Shown here piece by piece: positions 33,646-44,675 of a DNA stretch of 64,000 nucleotides (position 1 is the stretch's first letter; each line of letters opens with the position of its first letter). This DNA is from Valencia hispanica (taxonomy: Eukaryota > Chordata > Actinopteri > Cyprinodontiformes > Valenciidae), in assembly GCA_963556495.2 (NCBI GenBank), contig OY747712.1:16093235-16157234 (forward strand), in the 5' to 3' direction. Position numbers and translations under genes: made by a program. A model generated the notes under the pieces. That model made no database searches. It was not told the DNA's origin and worked only from the letters and a program-made list of their open reading frames with translations.

Positions 33646-33902
33646 ATTTGCTTAAAAATAGAGCAATGGCATCCAGTTTTTTCCTTTTACCAAAAATTTT
33701 ATTTTTCCAGTCATATTTAGGAATGTTGATTATTCATGATTAATCGTAATTAATTGATAAATTAATTAATTATTAATAATTAAGATTTTTAATCGTTTGA
33801 CAGCCCTAATATTTTCTAAATCACTTTGCTTTTACCAGTACGTGTCCCAGGTTGAACACCATTGGCTTAGTGGGTTAAACAGAGATGAGAATGGAAATCA
33901 TG
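33646..33902. other. Short AT-rich spacer with a possible hAT fragment
   Basis: It contains ATTAATCG and TTTAATCGTTTGACAGCCCT near 33790-33810, which resembles an end of a common hAT-related repeat. No partner end was found. Confidence 0.3.
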
Positions 33903-34802
33903 AATTACATCAAATCAAACTTTATTTATAAAGCGCATTTCATACAAGAAGTTGCATCACAAAGTCCTTTACAGATTAAAATGACCCCACATAAAACCAC
34001 CTTCCCTTCCCTCCCCCACAGATTTAAAAGCATGGTCACAGTTATACCCCCCTCCCCCCAACCCAACTCCCATGCACACACACAGTTAAAAGAAAAAGTA
34101 ATAAAGGACATTGGGTCGAGTGCAGATGAACCATGCAAGGAAACGCCATCAGAGGAGCCATCTGCCCCGGCAGCAGTAGATCAACAGCAGCAGCCGAGGT
34201 GCTGACACAGGTCACCCAGTGGAGGCAAGGCCAAGACCCCCACCTCCACCCAAGCTCCACCTGGAGAGCATCCAGGCAGCCACAGCCGACCACCGCTCCC
34301 AGGGCAGAGGGCTCCCACAGAGGAAAGACTGGAACAGGGAATAAGATACATTAAAGTAAAATAAACAGTAAATTAATGTGCTAAGATTAAATAGTAAGAC
34401 ACAAAAAATATAATCATATAAAACATGCAGAGCAAGTAAACAAACAGTAATAAATAATAATCAGTTAAAAGCTAGGCTAAAAAGGTGAGTCTTGAGCCTG
34501 CTCTTAAAAATATGAACGTTCTCCACGGCCCTGAGGTCTTCTGGCAGCCTGTTCCAGAGGTGAGGGTCATAGAACTGGAAAGATGCCTCACCATGCGTGT
34601 GTGTCCTGACTTTTGGGGTGACAAGGAGACGGCTGCCAGAGGAGTGTAGAGACCGCGAAGGTTTATATGGTAAAAGCAGTTCAGAGAGATAAGAAGGCCC
34701 AAGACCATTAAGACACTTAAAAACCATTTAAAGAACCTTAAAATCGATCCTAAAGCGTACGGGGAGCCAATGCAATGATTTTAAGAACGGTGTAATGGCG
34801 GA

Positions 34803-36884
34803 AAACTCGACTCCAGGTTCACTATGAGATCTACAAAGAGAGACTGAATAGATATCAGCTAACTATAAAAGATGCTAGGGAATCGTTCTTTTCTGAAATC
34901 ATCAACAGAAACATTAATAACGCACGGACTCTATTTGCAACAGTGGAAAGACTAACTAATCCTTTAGTGACAGTAGCCCCTGAACTAAACTCTACCAGGG
35001 CCTGCAATGAATTTGCCAGCTTTTTCACTGAAAAGATTCTAACAATTAGACGGTCAATCTGTACCTCAATATCGAACCCACAACCAGTGCCATCCCCAAT
35101 CAACAACAATGTAGAGAAAATGTCTGAATTCCACGAATTAAACCAGAAATTATTATCCAATTAAGCTCCTCCTCCTGCTGTCTTGATATCCTACCCACAG
35201 CTTTTCTAAAGAAAGTTCTTCCTGTTATTGGTTCTGATCTTGTTCAAATAGTGAACTCATCACTGCTATCAGGTGTCTTCCCTCAGGCTTTAAAAACAGC
35301 AGTTATTAAACCACTGCTAAAGAAGAAAAATCTGGACAACACGTTAATGCAGAACTACAAGCCAATCTCTAATCTCCCATTCATCAGTAAGATTATTGAA
35401 AAAACTGTGTTTCAGCAGTTAAATGGCTTCATAACAACGACAAACCGTTTTGATGCTTTTCAGTCTGGTTTCCGCGCTCACCACAGCACCGAGACTGTCC
35501 TCGTCAAAGTATTTAATGACATCCGCATAAATACAGACTGTGGAAGAACCACAGTGCTGGTTCTGTTGGACCTCAGTGCAGCATTTGACACTGTTGATCA
35601 TGATATTTTATTGGAACGACTGGAGAGCTGGGTCGGACTCTCTGGTACAGTACTTGGCTGGTTCGAGTCTTACCTAAAGAACAGGGACTTCTATGTTTCA
35701 ATAGGAAACTTTTCATCAGAACAAACAGAAATCACATGTGGGGTGCCCCAGGGCTCCATCCTGGGGCCCCTCTTATTTAATATCTACATGCTCCCACTAG
35801 GCAAGATTATAGCGACCAATGACATTAGCTACCATAACTATGCGGATGACACTCAGCTCTACATTACAATGTCACCAGGTGACTCTGAACCCATTCAAAC
35901 CCTAAATCAATGCATTGACCAAATAAATGGATGGATGTGCCATAACTTTCTCCAGCTGAATAGGAACAAAACTGAAGTGATTATTTTTGGACCCAAGGAG
36001 GAACGATCAAGAGTCAGCACACAGCTTCAATTAATACAGCTAGAAACTACTGATCAGGTTCGTAACCTAGGTGTAGTAATGGACTCAGACCTGAACCTCC
36101 AGGGTCACATAAAGGCAATAACAAGGTCAGCGTTCTATCACCTGAAGAACATTTCTAGGATTAAAGGACTGATTTTGCAACACGACATAGAAAAACTCAT
36201 CCATGCGTTTATCTTTAGTCGGATTGATTACTGCAACAGCATCTTGACAGGTCTGCCTAAAAAGTCAATCAGACAGCTGCAGCTGATCCAGAACGCTGCC
36301 GCTCGCGTCCTCACTAGAACCAGGAAAGTAGAGCACATCACCCCAGTTCTAAAGTCCTTACACTGGCTCCCTGTAGCTCAGAGAATAGACTTTAAAATAC
36401 TTTTACTAGTTTATAAATCATTACATGGCTTAGCACCAAAATATGTTGAAGACCTGTTGTCATGGTACCAACCACCAAGACCACTCAGGTCCTCCAACTC
36501 TAGCCTACTAAACATCCCTAGACTCAGAACTAAACATGGAGAAGCAGCTTTGAGTTTCTATGCTCCCCTTATCTGGAACAGACTTCCTGACGAGTGTAGA
36601 GCTGCTGAAACTCTGAACTGCTTTAAATCGAGACTAAAAACCCATCTGTTTAGAATTGCCTTTGAGTAAATGCTTGATGTTATATGTATGAAATGTGTTC
36701 ATGCTCTCTTGCTTTTTTTTATTTTTCTCTTGCTTTATTGTGTATCATGTATAATGTGTGTTTCTTTTATGTGTTTCTTTTAAATCACCAAATCATGTAA
36801 AGCACCTTGAATTGCCCTGCTGTTGAAAGTGTGCTATACAAATAAAATTGCCTTGCCTTGCCTTGCCTTGCCTTCCGCCTCCTG
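34803..36884 (+). mobile_element. L2 LINE family A, longest copy in the window
   Basis: It begins in the endonuclease-RT linker and runs through the entire RT and C-terminal region, then a 3'UTR and a CCTTG repeat tail (about 36852-36874). The 3'UTR matches the 5938-6485 copy almost exactly (GAAATGTGTTCATGCTCTCT). It is inserted in opposite orientation into L2-D. 5'-truncated: no endonuclease or ORF1. Confidence 0.93.
34850..36669 (+). pseudogene. L2-A ORF2 reverse transcriptase, one frameshift
   Basis: An upstream open segment (34850-35160, ending NQKLLSN) is followed by a frame change near 35160. The RT frame is then open to the stop at 36669. The order is [85 protein letters not shown] (YADD at 35839-35850), [24 protein letters not shown], then the conserved L2 C-terminal block. 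All RT motifs are intact, but the endonuclease is missing, so the copy is not autonomous. Confidence 0.92.
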
Positions 36885-38390
36885 GTCTTCGTCAGGACAC
36901 GTGCTGCTGAATTTTGTAGTAGATGTAAACCTGATGTACTTTTTTTGGGAAGACCAGAAAGCAGGGCATTACAGTAATCAATTCTACTGAAGATAAAAGC
37001 ATGCATCAGTGTCTCCATGTTGGCTCAAGAGAGAATGGGGCGGACTCTGGGGATTTTCTTTAGTTGATAAAAACCTATTTTAGTAATATTTTTTATGTGA
37101 GGAATAAAAGTCAGCTCAGAGTCAAAAATCACGCCCAGGTTCTTTACTTGTAAAGAGGGATTAAAAGACTGTGATTGTAGTTTTGGTAAAAGTTTCTCTC
37201 TCTGAGCCTCAGGACCGATGACTAAAACTTCAGTTTTGTCCTGGTTGAGCTGGAGAAAGTTTTCTGCCATCCATGATTTGATGTCTAAAATGCAATTAAA
37301 AAGTGCGTCCATCGGCCGTGTGTCATCAGGAGACATGGAGATGTATAACTGTGTTTCATCAGCATAACTGTGAAAGTTAACTCCATGTCTTCTGATGACG
37401 CTGCCAAGAGGGAGCATGTGCAGGTTAAAAAGCACTGGGCCAAAAATCGAACCCTGGGGCACACCACATGTAATCCTATGGACCCTAGAGGAGCAGGTAT
37501 CTAAACTTACCACAAAAGTCCTGTCTGTGAGATAGGATGTGAACCATTTGTGAACAGCACCAGAGAGGCCAATCTGTTTTAAACGGGTTAAAAGAATAGT
37601 GTGGTCTACTGTATCAAAGGCAGCGCTTAGATCCAGTAGAACCAACACTGTTACCCTCTGTGCATCATAGTTAAATCTAAAATCATTTAAAATCTTCAAA
37701 AGGACCGTCTCTGTGCTGTGGTTCACCCTAAAACCAGACTGAAATTTCTCTAGGGCATTGTGCTAATTAATAAAATCATTAAGTTGAATAAAAAAAATTT
37801 TGCTAAAATTTTGCTTAAAAAAGGTAAGTTAGATACCGGTCTAAAATTGTTAAAATCGTTAAAATCTAAATTGCTCTTCTTCAACAGGGGCCTCACTACC
37901 GCCCCTTTAAAGGCGGCAGGAAATACCCCCGTCTGAAGGGAGCAATTCATCATGGTTAAAATCTCATCTCTAAAAGATCCATAAAATTGCTTAAAAAAGG
38001 AAGTGGGAATCGGGTCCAAAACACATGTGGTGGGCCTCACTGAGGAGAAAACTTTATCAACAGTCCCAGCTTCTACCAGGACAAAACTGTCCAGCATTTC
38101 CTCTGGTAAAGACACACAATCAGATTTGTCTAAAACCATGTTACTTTGAGAAGATAAAATATTACATCTGATGGTCTCTACCTTCCCTCTGAAGTGGTCT
38201 GCGAACTCCTCACAAAGAGTGTTTGAGGGGGTTTTAGGAAATGCAGTAGTAGCTCTGTTAAAAAGTTTATCAATGGTGGAAAAAAGGATTTTGGAATTAT
38301 TTTTATGTTCCGAGATGATTTTGGAGAAGTATGAATTTCTTGAATTTCTTACTGCATTTGACATATGTGTCAAACTAGAATGAAATTACT

Positions 38391-39744
38391 CTACAATAAT
38401 GATGAATTCTTTCAGACAAATCTTACATTTGCCAAACCTTTAAATCCTCCCAAAAACGGGTGTCTGATGCAGAAGTAAGGGCTGGCCACGTGCACATTTA
38501 TATAAGAACTGCCATTGTCCAGTTACTGTATATCAGAAAAACAATTCAAGCAGTAATAGATATTCTGTCAAAACTAAGTTAACACATGTGAACAAAGGAA
38601 GACCCAGACAGCTCTGAAAATTAAACAATTCTCACCTTTTATTTAATATTTTACCCTTTCTATAATCCAATTACAGTTCATTTGACATAGGAATAATAGG
38701 ATTTTATTTAAACAGTTCGACATATAAATGCTACATATTTACATGTGCCATTTTTGTCTGAATTCAGCTTGGTTTTTCTACCTCCTTGGACAAGAATTTC
38801 TGTAAATTCATTCATATTTTAAGGATTGCGGAAAATGTTTGTGCCTAACCTTCCTCAGAGATGAACCCTACATGATGGCAAAGGGCTTGATTTGATTCCA
38901 AACTCTTTATGGAGATAGCAAAAAAAAAGAAAAAACAAGAATGGTTAGTATTATATAAAAGACATCAAATTACATTATTTTAACTGAAATGTGTTCTCTC
39001 AAACCTTTTGTCTCAAGGCTACAATATATATGTAGATGCTTGCTTATAGAAAAAAACTAATACGGTAATTTTGACATTGAAAATATTTTTTTCTTAAGAA
39101 ATTCAACCCATAGCAGCCTCTCTGACTGATAAGAATGAGCGAACCAGCCTCCCTCAGGTCCGTATCTCACCTGCTCCCTCGAACAAGTCACCCATGGTCA
39201 GGCCTTATAATGCGCCTCCATGGTGAATAAATACATACTGAGTTTTCCTGAAACTTTCTCAACAAGACACTTCACAGAAGCTCAGATATGCTAAGCAGCG
39301 ATTGCTTTAAAAAATATGAAGAGATCAAGGCTGGTGAGTACAACTTTGACCTTGTAGCAAGTTTTACAGTGTCAGTTTGCACCTTGGACAAACCAGAGTA
39401 ACCTGCCAACTCTTACTGGGTTGCAGAGTGTGCTTGATGTTTTTGTCTTAAAAAGAAAAGACAACACTCATGTTGGCTAAAGAGGCAACAAAATCAGTTT
39501 CGGAATTAAAAGGTGTTTTTGAACGACTGCTAAAATTGCAAGTTAGCTTGTTTCAGCATTTTAATTTATTTTCCAGTAGTGGTAACATCAAGGTAATACC
39601 ATAGCGTCAAAAGCTCAGAGAACATTTTAAGTGTTTATCTTTAACCTTAAAATATCCTTGATTAAATGTTTTGATGATATAATTACAGTGCTCTGAAAAT
39701 GAACTGCAACCTTACAGATGTGTTCTGTGTTCTTTGGTTTAACT
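38391..39744. other. Intronic sequence, no repeat or gene recognised
   Basis: About 1.35 kb with no recognised repeat and no long open frame. It is one of the longer non-repeat stretches in the window; nothing specific can be claimed for it. Confidence 0.45.
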
Positions 39745-40080
39745 GATCAAATCAAATCAAGCTTTATTTATAAAGCGCTTTTCATACAAAATAGCATCTC
39801 AAAGTGCTTTACAGATTAAAATTACCCCACATAACCCCCCCAGAATAAATACATGATCACAGTTATACTCCCCCATCTGTCATGCATGCACACACTTAAA
39901 AGTAACACTAAACAAGGACATTGGGGCGAGTATGCATGAGTCAGGTAAGGAAATGCCATCAGGGGAGCCATCTGCAGCGGCAGATCGACAACAGCAGCCA
40001 AGGTACCGGCCCAGGGCGCCCAGTGGAGGGAAGCCTGAGACACCCACCTCCACCCAAGCTCCACCTGGAGACTACCAAGG
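39745..40080 (-). mobile_element. L2 family D 3'UTR fragment
   Basis: The 3' tail (ATCAAATCAAATCAAGC) and the 3'UTR match the 33903-34280 stretch of the other family-D copy (TTTATTTATAAAGCGC, AGTGCTTTACAGATTAAAAT, GACAACAGCAGCCAAGGT). No coding sequence remains. A severely 5'-truncated insertion. Confidence 0.82.
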
Positions 40081-40189
40081 CACCACATTTTGTGGGATAA
40101 TTAATATCAACAGCTACACTGGTTACTGCCTTGCCAATAAAAAAAAACAGATGAATAGAAACTGTCCGGCAACCTGAAATAGGCTAAAA

Positions 40190-40640
40190 TATCTCAAAAG
40201 CCATCAAATCTTGCCCCCAACCTAAAGAAATTTAGGAACAAGGGTGGTTTGAAAAGGGTGACAAAATGATTTCTAAGGCTTTGTGATTCCAGTGAAACAC
40301 ACTGAGAGACATTATCCACAAATGAACAAAACATGGAACAGTGGTGAAACTTCCCAGGAATGGCCGACCAACCAAAATTACACCAAAAGTTAATTGATGA
40401 CTCCTTGAGAAGGTTAAAAAAAGAACCCAGAACCACATCTGAAGCATTAATTCGGATAAGGTCAGTGTTCATTATTTAAATATAAGAAAGAGACTGGACA
40501 AAAACAGCATCATTGGGAGAGGTTGACCTAAAAGAACACAAAGGTCAGTATTGCATTCTGCCAAAAACAACTTGAAGGGGAAGATATTGTGCAAACTGAT
40601 GAGACAAAAGTAGAAACATTAGGGACTGTTTGGGTTTAAT
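40190..40640 (+). mobile_element. Tc1-like transposon fragment, first family
   Basis: Degenerate Tc1 transposase DNA in plus orientation, including the motifs TTCCCAGGAATGGCCGACCA, ATAAGAAAGAGACTGGACAA and, at the end, CTGATGAGACAAAAGTAGAA, which corresponds to the first catalytic Asp block (DETK). Frames are broken throughout. Both terminal repeats are missing. Confidence 0.72.
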
Positions 40641-40644
40641 TACA

Positions 40645-40870
40645 CAAGCTCATAAGGCATACCCTCCAAAACATGGTCGCCCACCTAAACTGACAACCTG
40701 GCCAAGGAGAAACAGCCAAGGGGCTCATAGTAACTCTGGGGGAATTGTAGAGATCCACCACTCAGGTGGAAGAATTGTTAACCGAACATGTCATAGATCT
40801 CATCTCTGGAAAACTGGCAAGAAAAAAAGTGCTGAAAGAGGTTCTGTTTGCAGTTTACCTCAAGCTACTA
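40645..40870 (+). mobile_element. Tc1-like transposon fragment, second family
   Basis: Directly after the first fragment comes an earlier part of a different Tc1 family's transposase gene: CATGGTCGCCCACCTAAACT (GRPPKLT), GCTCATAGTAACTCTGG, ATCCACCACTCAGGTGGAAG, and AAAACTGGCAAGAAAAAAAG. The order relative to the first fragment is wrong for one element, so these are two separate insertions or a recombination product. Confidence 0.65.
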
Positions 40871-40960
40871 GGAGAAAAACTAACATGGTGTACCATGTGT
40901 TGATGCCGCAGCATCCTGCTGTTCTTTACCAGGAACAGGGAAGCAAGAAGGCTGAATAAA

Positions 40961-42724
40961 CATGCATCCCATACGTTTCAGATATATATTTCTAAAATAA
41001 ATGTAAAAACAATGTATCTTTTTACTTCCACTTTGCAGTTATGCACTCCTTTTTATTAGTCCATGTAAGCCAGAGTTGTTGTTTTTTTGTCAGTTGTAGT
41101 GCCTGTTTGGTACTTATCAAAGATAAAGGATAAAAATGAATCCAGCATTCACAAAAAGCTTGACAGCTCATCTTGCCTTGACTTCTTTAACATTGCAGAT
41201 GGTGTTGAGAGGCGATAGGAGAGTCACCTCATTACAGCAAGGTCTGTTACCGTGAAATTGAAGAGTCCGATTAGGTTTGTTTTTGTCGCTCCGTGTTGTG
41301 GCCAATTTTATCATCCTTGGTGGTGTAATGCAATATCAAACAAATTGTTTGTGTCCCCTATTGACATAAAAAGGAGCCCCGCCAGAGGTCCCCAAATTAT
41401 TGGAGAAATATTAGAAATGGATCACAAGTTAATTCCCCCTGCTCCAATTTTCTACCAAAGCAAAATGAAATCTAAATTTGCATAGCTCCAGGCATTGCCC
41501 TCAAAGCCTGTGATTTGTTTCAATGACGGAAGCTATTATTGAGCAGTGCATTGATGTAGTCGTACAGTATTCCAATGTCTAAAACCCTAATCCCTCCCCA
41601 GTGCTTGCAGTGGAGGGCTGTATTATTTGAGAGGTGATGTAGGCAGCTGAGAAGAGATGGAAGCCCTGGAGAAATCAGCAAGGAGAAGAAATAGTATATT
41701 GAGATGAAATTCAGAGGTTTTCTAAATGCAATCCTGCCCACAGTCACATTCAGTAGGAGAGAGACAAACCTTAAGGATAGGATTTCAATTTTGTATCATG
41801 ATGGGAAAAACTTTGTCACTTCATTAGGGAGAAAATACCTCATAAACCCATGTAGGGAAGTACAGCACGATCAGTTAACAAGCCCCAAAAAGCTTGTCTG
41901 CTTCACTTCGAAAAAACCTTGATCACAGAATAACTGCAACAAACAACCTGAAAATTTTACTATACATGGCTGCTTTCTCTCCAGACACAGCTTATGTTGA
42001 TGTACTTTTTCTAGCACCCATATATTATTTGCATAGAAAGCCCGTCCCTTAATGAGCACTAATTAAACACTGGAGAGTGGAAGATGACAGGCAGAAAACA
42101 TCACAGCATGTGACAGACATCTGGTGGAAGATAAGTGATCAGATGACGCAGGAGCTGGAGAGAAAACTTATGGTGAAAGCAAAGCAACACCGAAGTCATG
42201 TGAACCTGCACTTGAAACTGACTTTGAAACTCTGTCAATCAAGCTGGCTACAGCTGTCATGGTTCATAGGGCATGGGCTTAGAGGATTGGGAGTCTGTAT
42301 GCGCGAGTTGTATGTGAGAACCTGAATAAGAGCCAAAGAGTAGTGTGTGTACAGTATGTGTTTTCCGTCTGTGGTGATGTAAAGGGCAAGTCTGACAGTG
42401 GAGAGAAGAGCGAAACCTGTGCTACTACTCATATTTAATATATATATTTCAGATTTAATTCTGAGTTCTCTTTATTTTAAAGTTTTTTTTACATCAGATG
42501 AATGGACATTTAACAACAAACATGAAACATTCTAAGCTAAAACGTTACTGAATGAATATATGAACCAAAACACCAATCAAATGAAATTTATAATGGTAAA
42601 TTATAAAATTATTTCTTCATTTGTAATAGTAGTGCATGTAAACACAATAGATGTTTTAAAACTTTTAATATTTATTGCAGATCAACAGGTTGCAATTAGC
42701 AATTAAATGAGTATAAAATTAAGT
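40961..42724. other. Intronic sequence, no gene recognised
   Basis: Non-coding sequence with several 60-80 codon chance frames on both strands and no recognised domain or repeat. Confidence 0.45.
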
Positions 42725-42960
42725 GATGGTTGAAGAGCATTTGCCCATTGGGTACACCAGCCTATCTTTGCAGGTCCTGGTGCCCATCTCCAGCGGTCAT
42801 TGGGTGAGAGGTCGGGTACACTTTGGACAGGTGGCCAGTCCATCACAGGACAACACAGAGACACACATAACAAGCAACCATGAACACACACTGTGTGAGG
42901 AGTACACGGGCTCCGAACCCAAAATCTTCTTGCTGCAAGGCGACAGTACAGCTTGACAAG
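42725..42960 (-). mobile_element. SINE copy, minus strand
   Basis: On the minus strand the body and tail are recognisable: GGTTCGGAGCC near 42915 as a B-box-like segment, GTCTCTGTGTTGTCC, GATGGACTGGCCACCTGTCC, and GGAGATGGGCACCAGGACC. The middle part between head and tail is shortened compared with 44300-44675. Confidence 0.68.
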
Positions 42961-43639
42961 TAATGTAGTGCAAAGTAAAATAGCCAAACTGCAATGACCT
43001 TAACTGTGGCTGTAGAAGTACTTTCTTCCACACAAAAGTAAGTAGTTGAAATTGTTTCAATGTAATATTGAAAAGTCAGTACATTGTATATCAATTCTAA
43101 GGTATAAAAAAATTACATTGGCTGTCTTTTTTATCTCAAGGTACACAAGAGATGTTCTCACAGTAGATGTCTAGAAGAGGTCCTATTTTAATTACCTCTG
43201 CTTACATAAAAATATAAAGCATTATTTGCTACATCCAACTTTAACTTCATCAATCCTTCCAGTCTAGGAATTAAACCAGTGGTTGTATCTCAAAACAAGA
43301 ATCTTATCAACCTACTCATCGGAGACCCTGTTCTTTTATAGACTGAAGAGAAGCTTTCCAGTGCTGAACAAACTCTTATACGGCACTTGATGGCATGGCT
43401 GCATTGCATCAGTGAAATTAAGCTTACACTGCTTGGATATCACCATCTCGTCTCCTTTATCTGCCATGTGGGCCTCAACCTGGTTTGGCCTGGAGCTGCA
43501 AACATCAATACCGCTGTTCTTGGCGACCAGTTTTGATGAAACATGTGACGTTGAGAGGTGTTTCATGATATACAAGTTGCTTACTACTTGCTTAGTGAAC
43601 TTCTATGTTCTGGGGCATGAATTACATTTCACATATAGA
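42961..43639. other. Intronic sequence, no gene recognised
   Basis: Non-coding stretch between SINE fragments with no recognised content. Confidence 0.45.
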
Positions 43640-43830
43640 TATTGATGCCCTGTGATGGAGTTGCGACCTGTGCAGGGTGTACCCTGCCTCTCGCCCAATG
43701 ACCAATGTGAAACAGCCAAGGGGCTGTCCAGGGTGTACACTACCTCTCGCCCAATGACCAATGAGATGGGCACCAGGTCACCTGTGACCATGCAGGGAAA
43801 AGCGGGTATAGACAGAAGATGGATGAATAT
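43640..43830 (+). mobile_element. SINE tail with internal 56-bp tandem duplication
   Basis: The SINE tail begins at TGATGCCCTGTGATGGAG. The segment with GGGTGTACCCTGCCTCTCGC and CCAATGACCAATG is present twice (from about 43675 and 43731), a 56-bp period. The end retains CACCAGGTCACC and a short GATGGATGA tail. Confidence 0.7.
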
Positions 43831-44299
43831 AGATACTAGCCTTTTATCACTTTGAGAGAAATATAAAGTCTGTACCTCTACCTAAAAAAATGCTACAGTT
43901 GATTTTCTGGGCCCTTCATGACTGTGTCTTGGTTTGCCTTGTCAATTATGTGTGTTTACTGTGCCTATGTGTTTGTATGTGAACACAGATCCAAGTATGC
44001 ATCTGGTTTTCCATGACAAGTTTACTCTTCCTCAGTAAATCAACAAGACTTGTGTGACTGTTTTTTACCCTCTATCCTGTCAGATAAAGACCACTTCAAC
44101 CTTCATGGTGCTTAATTGTAGCCTATGCTGCATTTTATTGTCAGTGACAATGTCGTAAAGATGGAAAAAATAATTAGATTAAATTAGAAATATTAAAATA
44201 GATTAAAAATATAACACTTTTTATTTTAACACTTTTACTCAGATCAATGGTCATTTTATATCTGCTTATCATCTAATCACTGCACCCTCCCATTGTGTC
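43831..44299. other. Intronic sequence, no gene recognised
   Basis: AT-rich non-coding stretch between two SINE copies. Confidence 0.45.
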
Positions 44300-44675
44300 T
44301 GTTCAAGCTGCCTTTTTTTGTACTGTTGCCTTGCAGCAGGAAGGTCCTGGGTTTGAATGCCAACCTGGGGTCTTTCTGCATGGAGTATGGATGTTCTCCC
44401 TGTGCTTACATGGGTTCTCTCCAGGTACTCCAACTTCCTAGCGCCGTCCAAAGATACGACTGTTAATTGGTTACTCTAACATTGCCCTTATGTGTGAGTG
44501 TATGAATGCATGGGTTTTTTATGTGTGTCTCTGTGTTGCCCTTTGATGGACTGGCCACCTGTCCAGGGTATAACCCACCTCTCACCCTAATGACCGCTGG
44601 AGATAGGCACCAGCCCCCCATGACCCTGCAAGGAAAAGCAGGTATAGACAATGAGATGATGGATGTTGGAGACAC
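44300..44675 (+). mobile_element. Most complete SINE copy (tRNA-related head, GGAT-type tail)
   Basis: The head includes TTGCCTTGCAGCAGGAAGG and CCTGGGTTTGAATGCC, which resembles a pol III B box (GGTTCGAATCC). The body (TGGAGTATGGATGTTCTCCC, TGGGTTCTCTCCAGGTACTC) and tail (GATGGACTGGCCACCTGTCC, GGAGATAGGCACCAGCC) follow, ending near ATGATGGATG. No A box is clear, so the 5' end is truncated or eroded. Confidence 0.75.

Larger units (their letters stand above)
34461..38373 (-). pseudogene. L2-D ORF2, broken and interrupted, catalytic YADD changed to YADE
   Basis: Upstream part: 38373-37750 (NSRNSYFSKIISEHKNNSK, VRPLLKKSNLDFNDFNNFRP) and 37726-37025 ([54 protein letters not shown]). The second catalytic Asp of YADD is Glu here (37355-37366), which should cripple polymerisation. 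The C-terminal part is at 34727-34461 (SRSLHSSGSRLLVTPKVR, FYDPHLWNRLPEDLRA), with a stop just before it. A 2.1-kb insertion separates the parts. Confidence 0.88.
33903..38390 (-). mobile_element. L2 LINE family D, split by a family-A insertion
   Basis: An L2 copy on the minus strand with its 3' end at 33903 (CATCAAATCAAACTTTATTT) and a GC-richer 3'UTR at 34000-34330. The ORF2 C-terminus is at 34461-34790. It is then cut by a plus-strand family-A element (34803-36884) and resumes at 36885 with the region before the C-terminal block, RT and endonuclease-RT linker up to about 38380. The two halves join logically in the middle of the block ending [17 protein letters not shown] and starting [12 protein letters not shown]. 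Confidence 0.85.

Noticed and set aside
44320..44360. tRNA gene suggested by the B-box-like GGGTTTGAATGCC
   Set aside because: No A box or cloverleaf; it is the head of a SINE.
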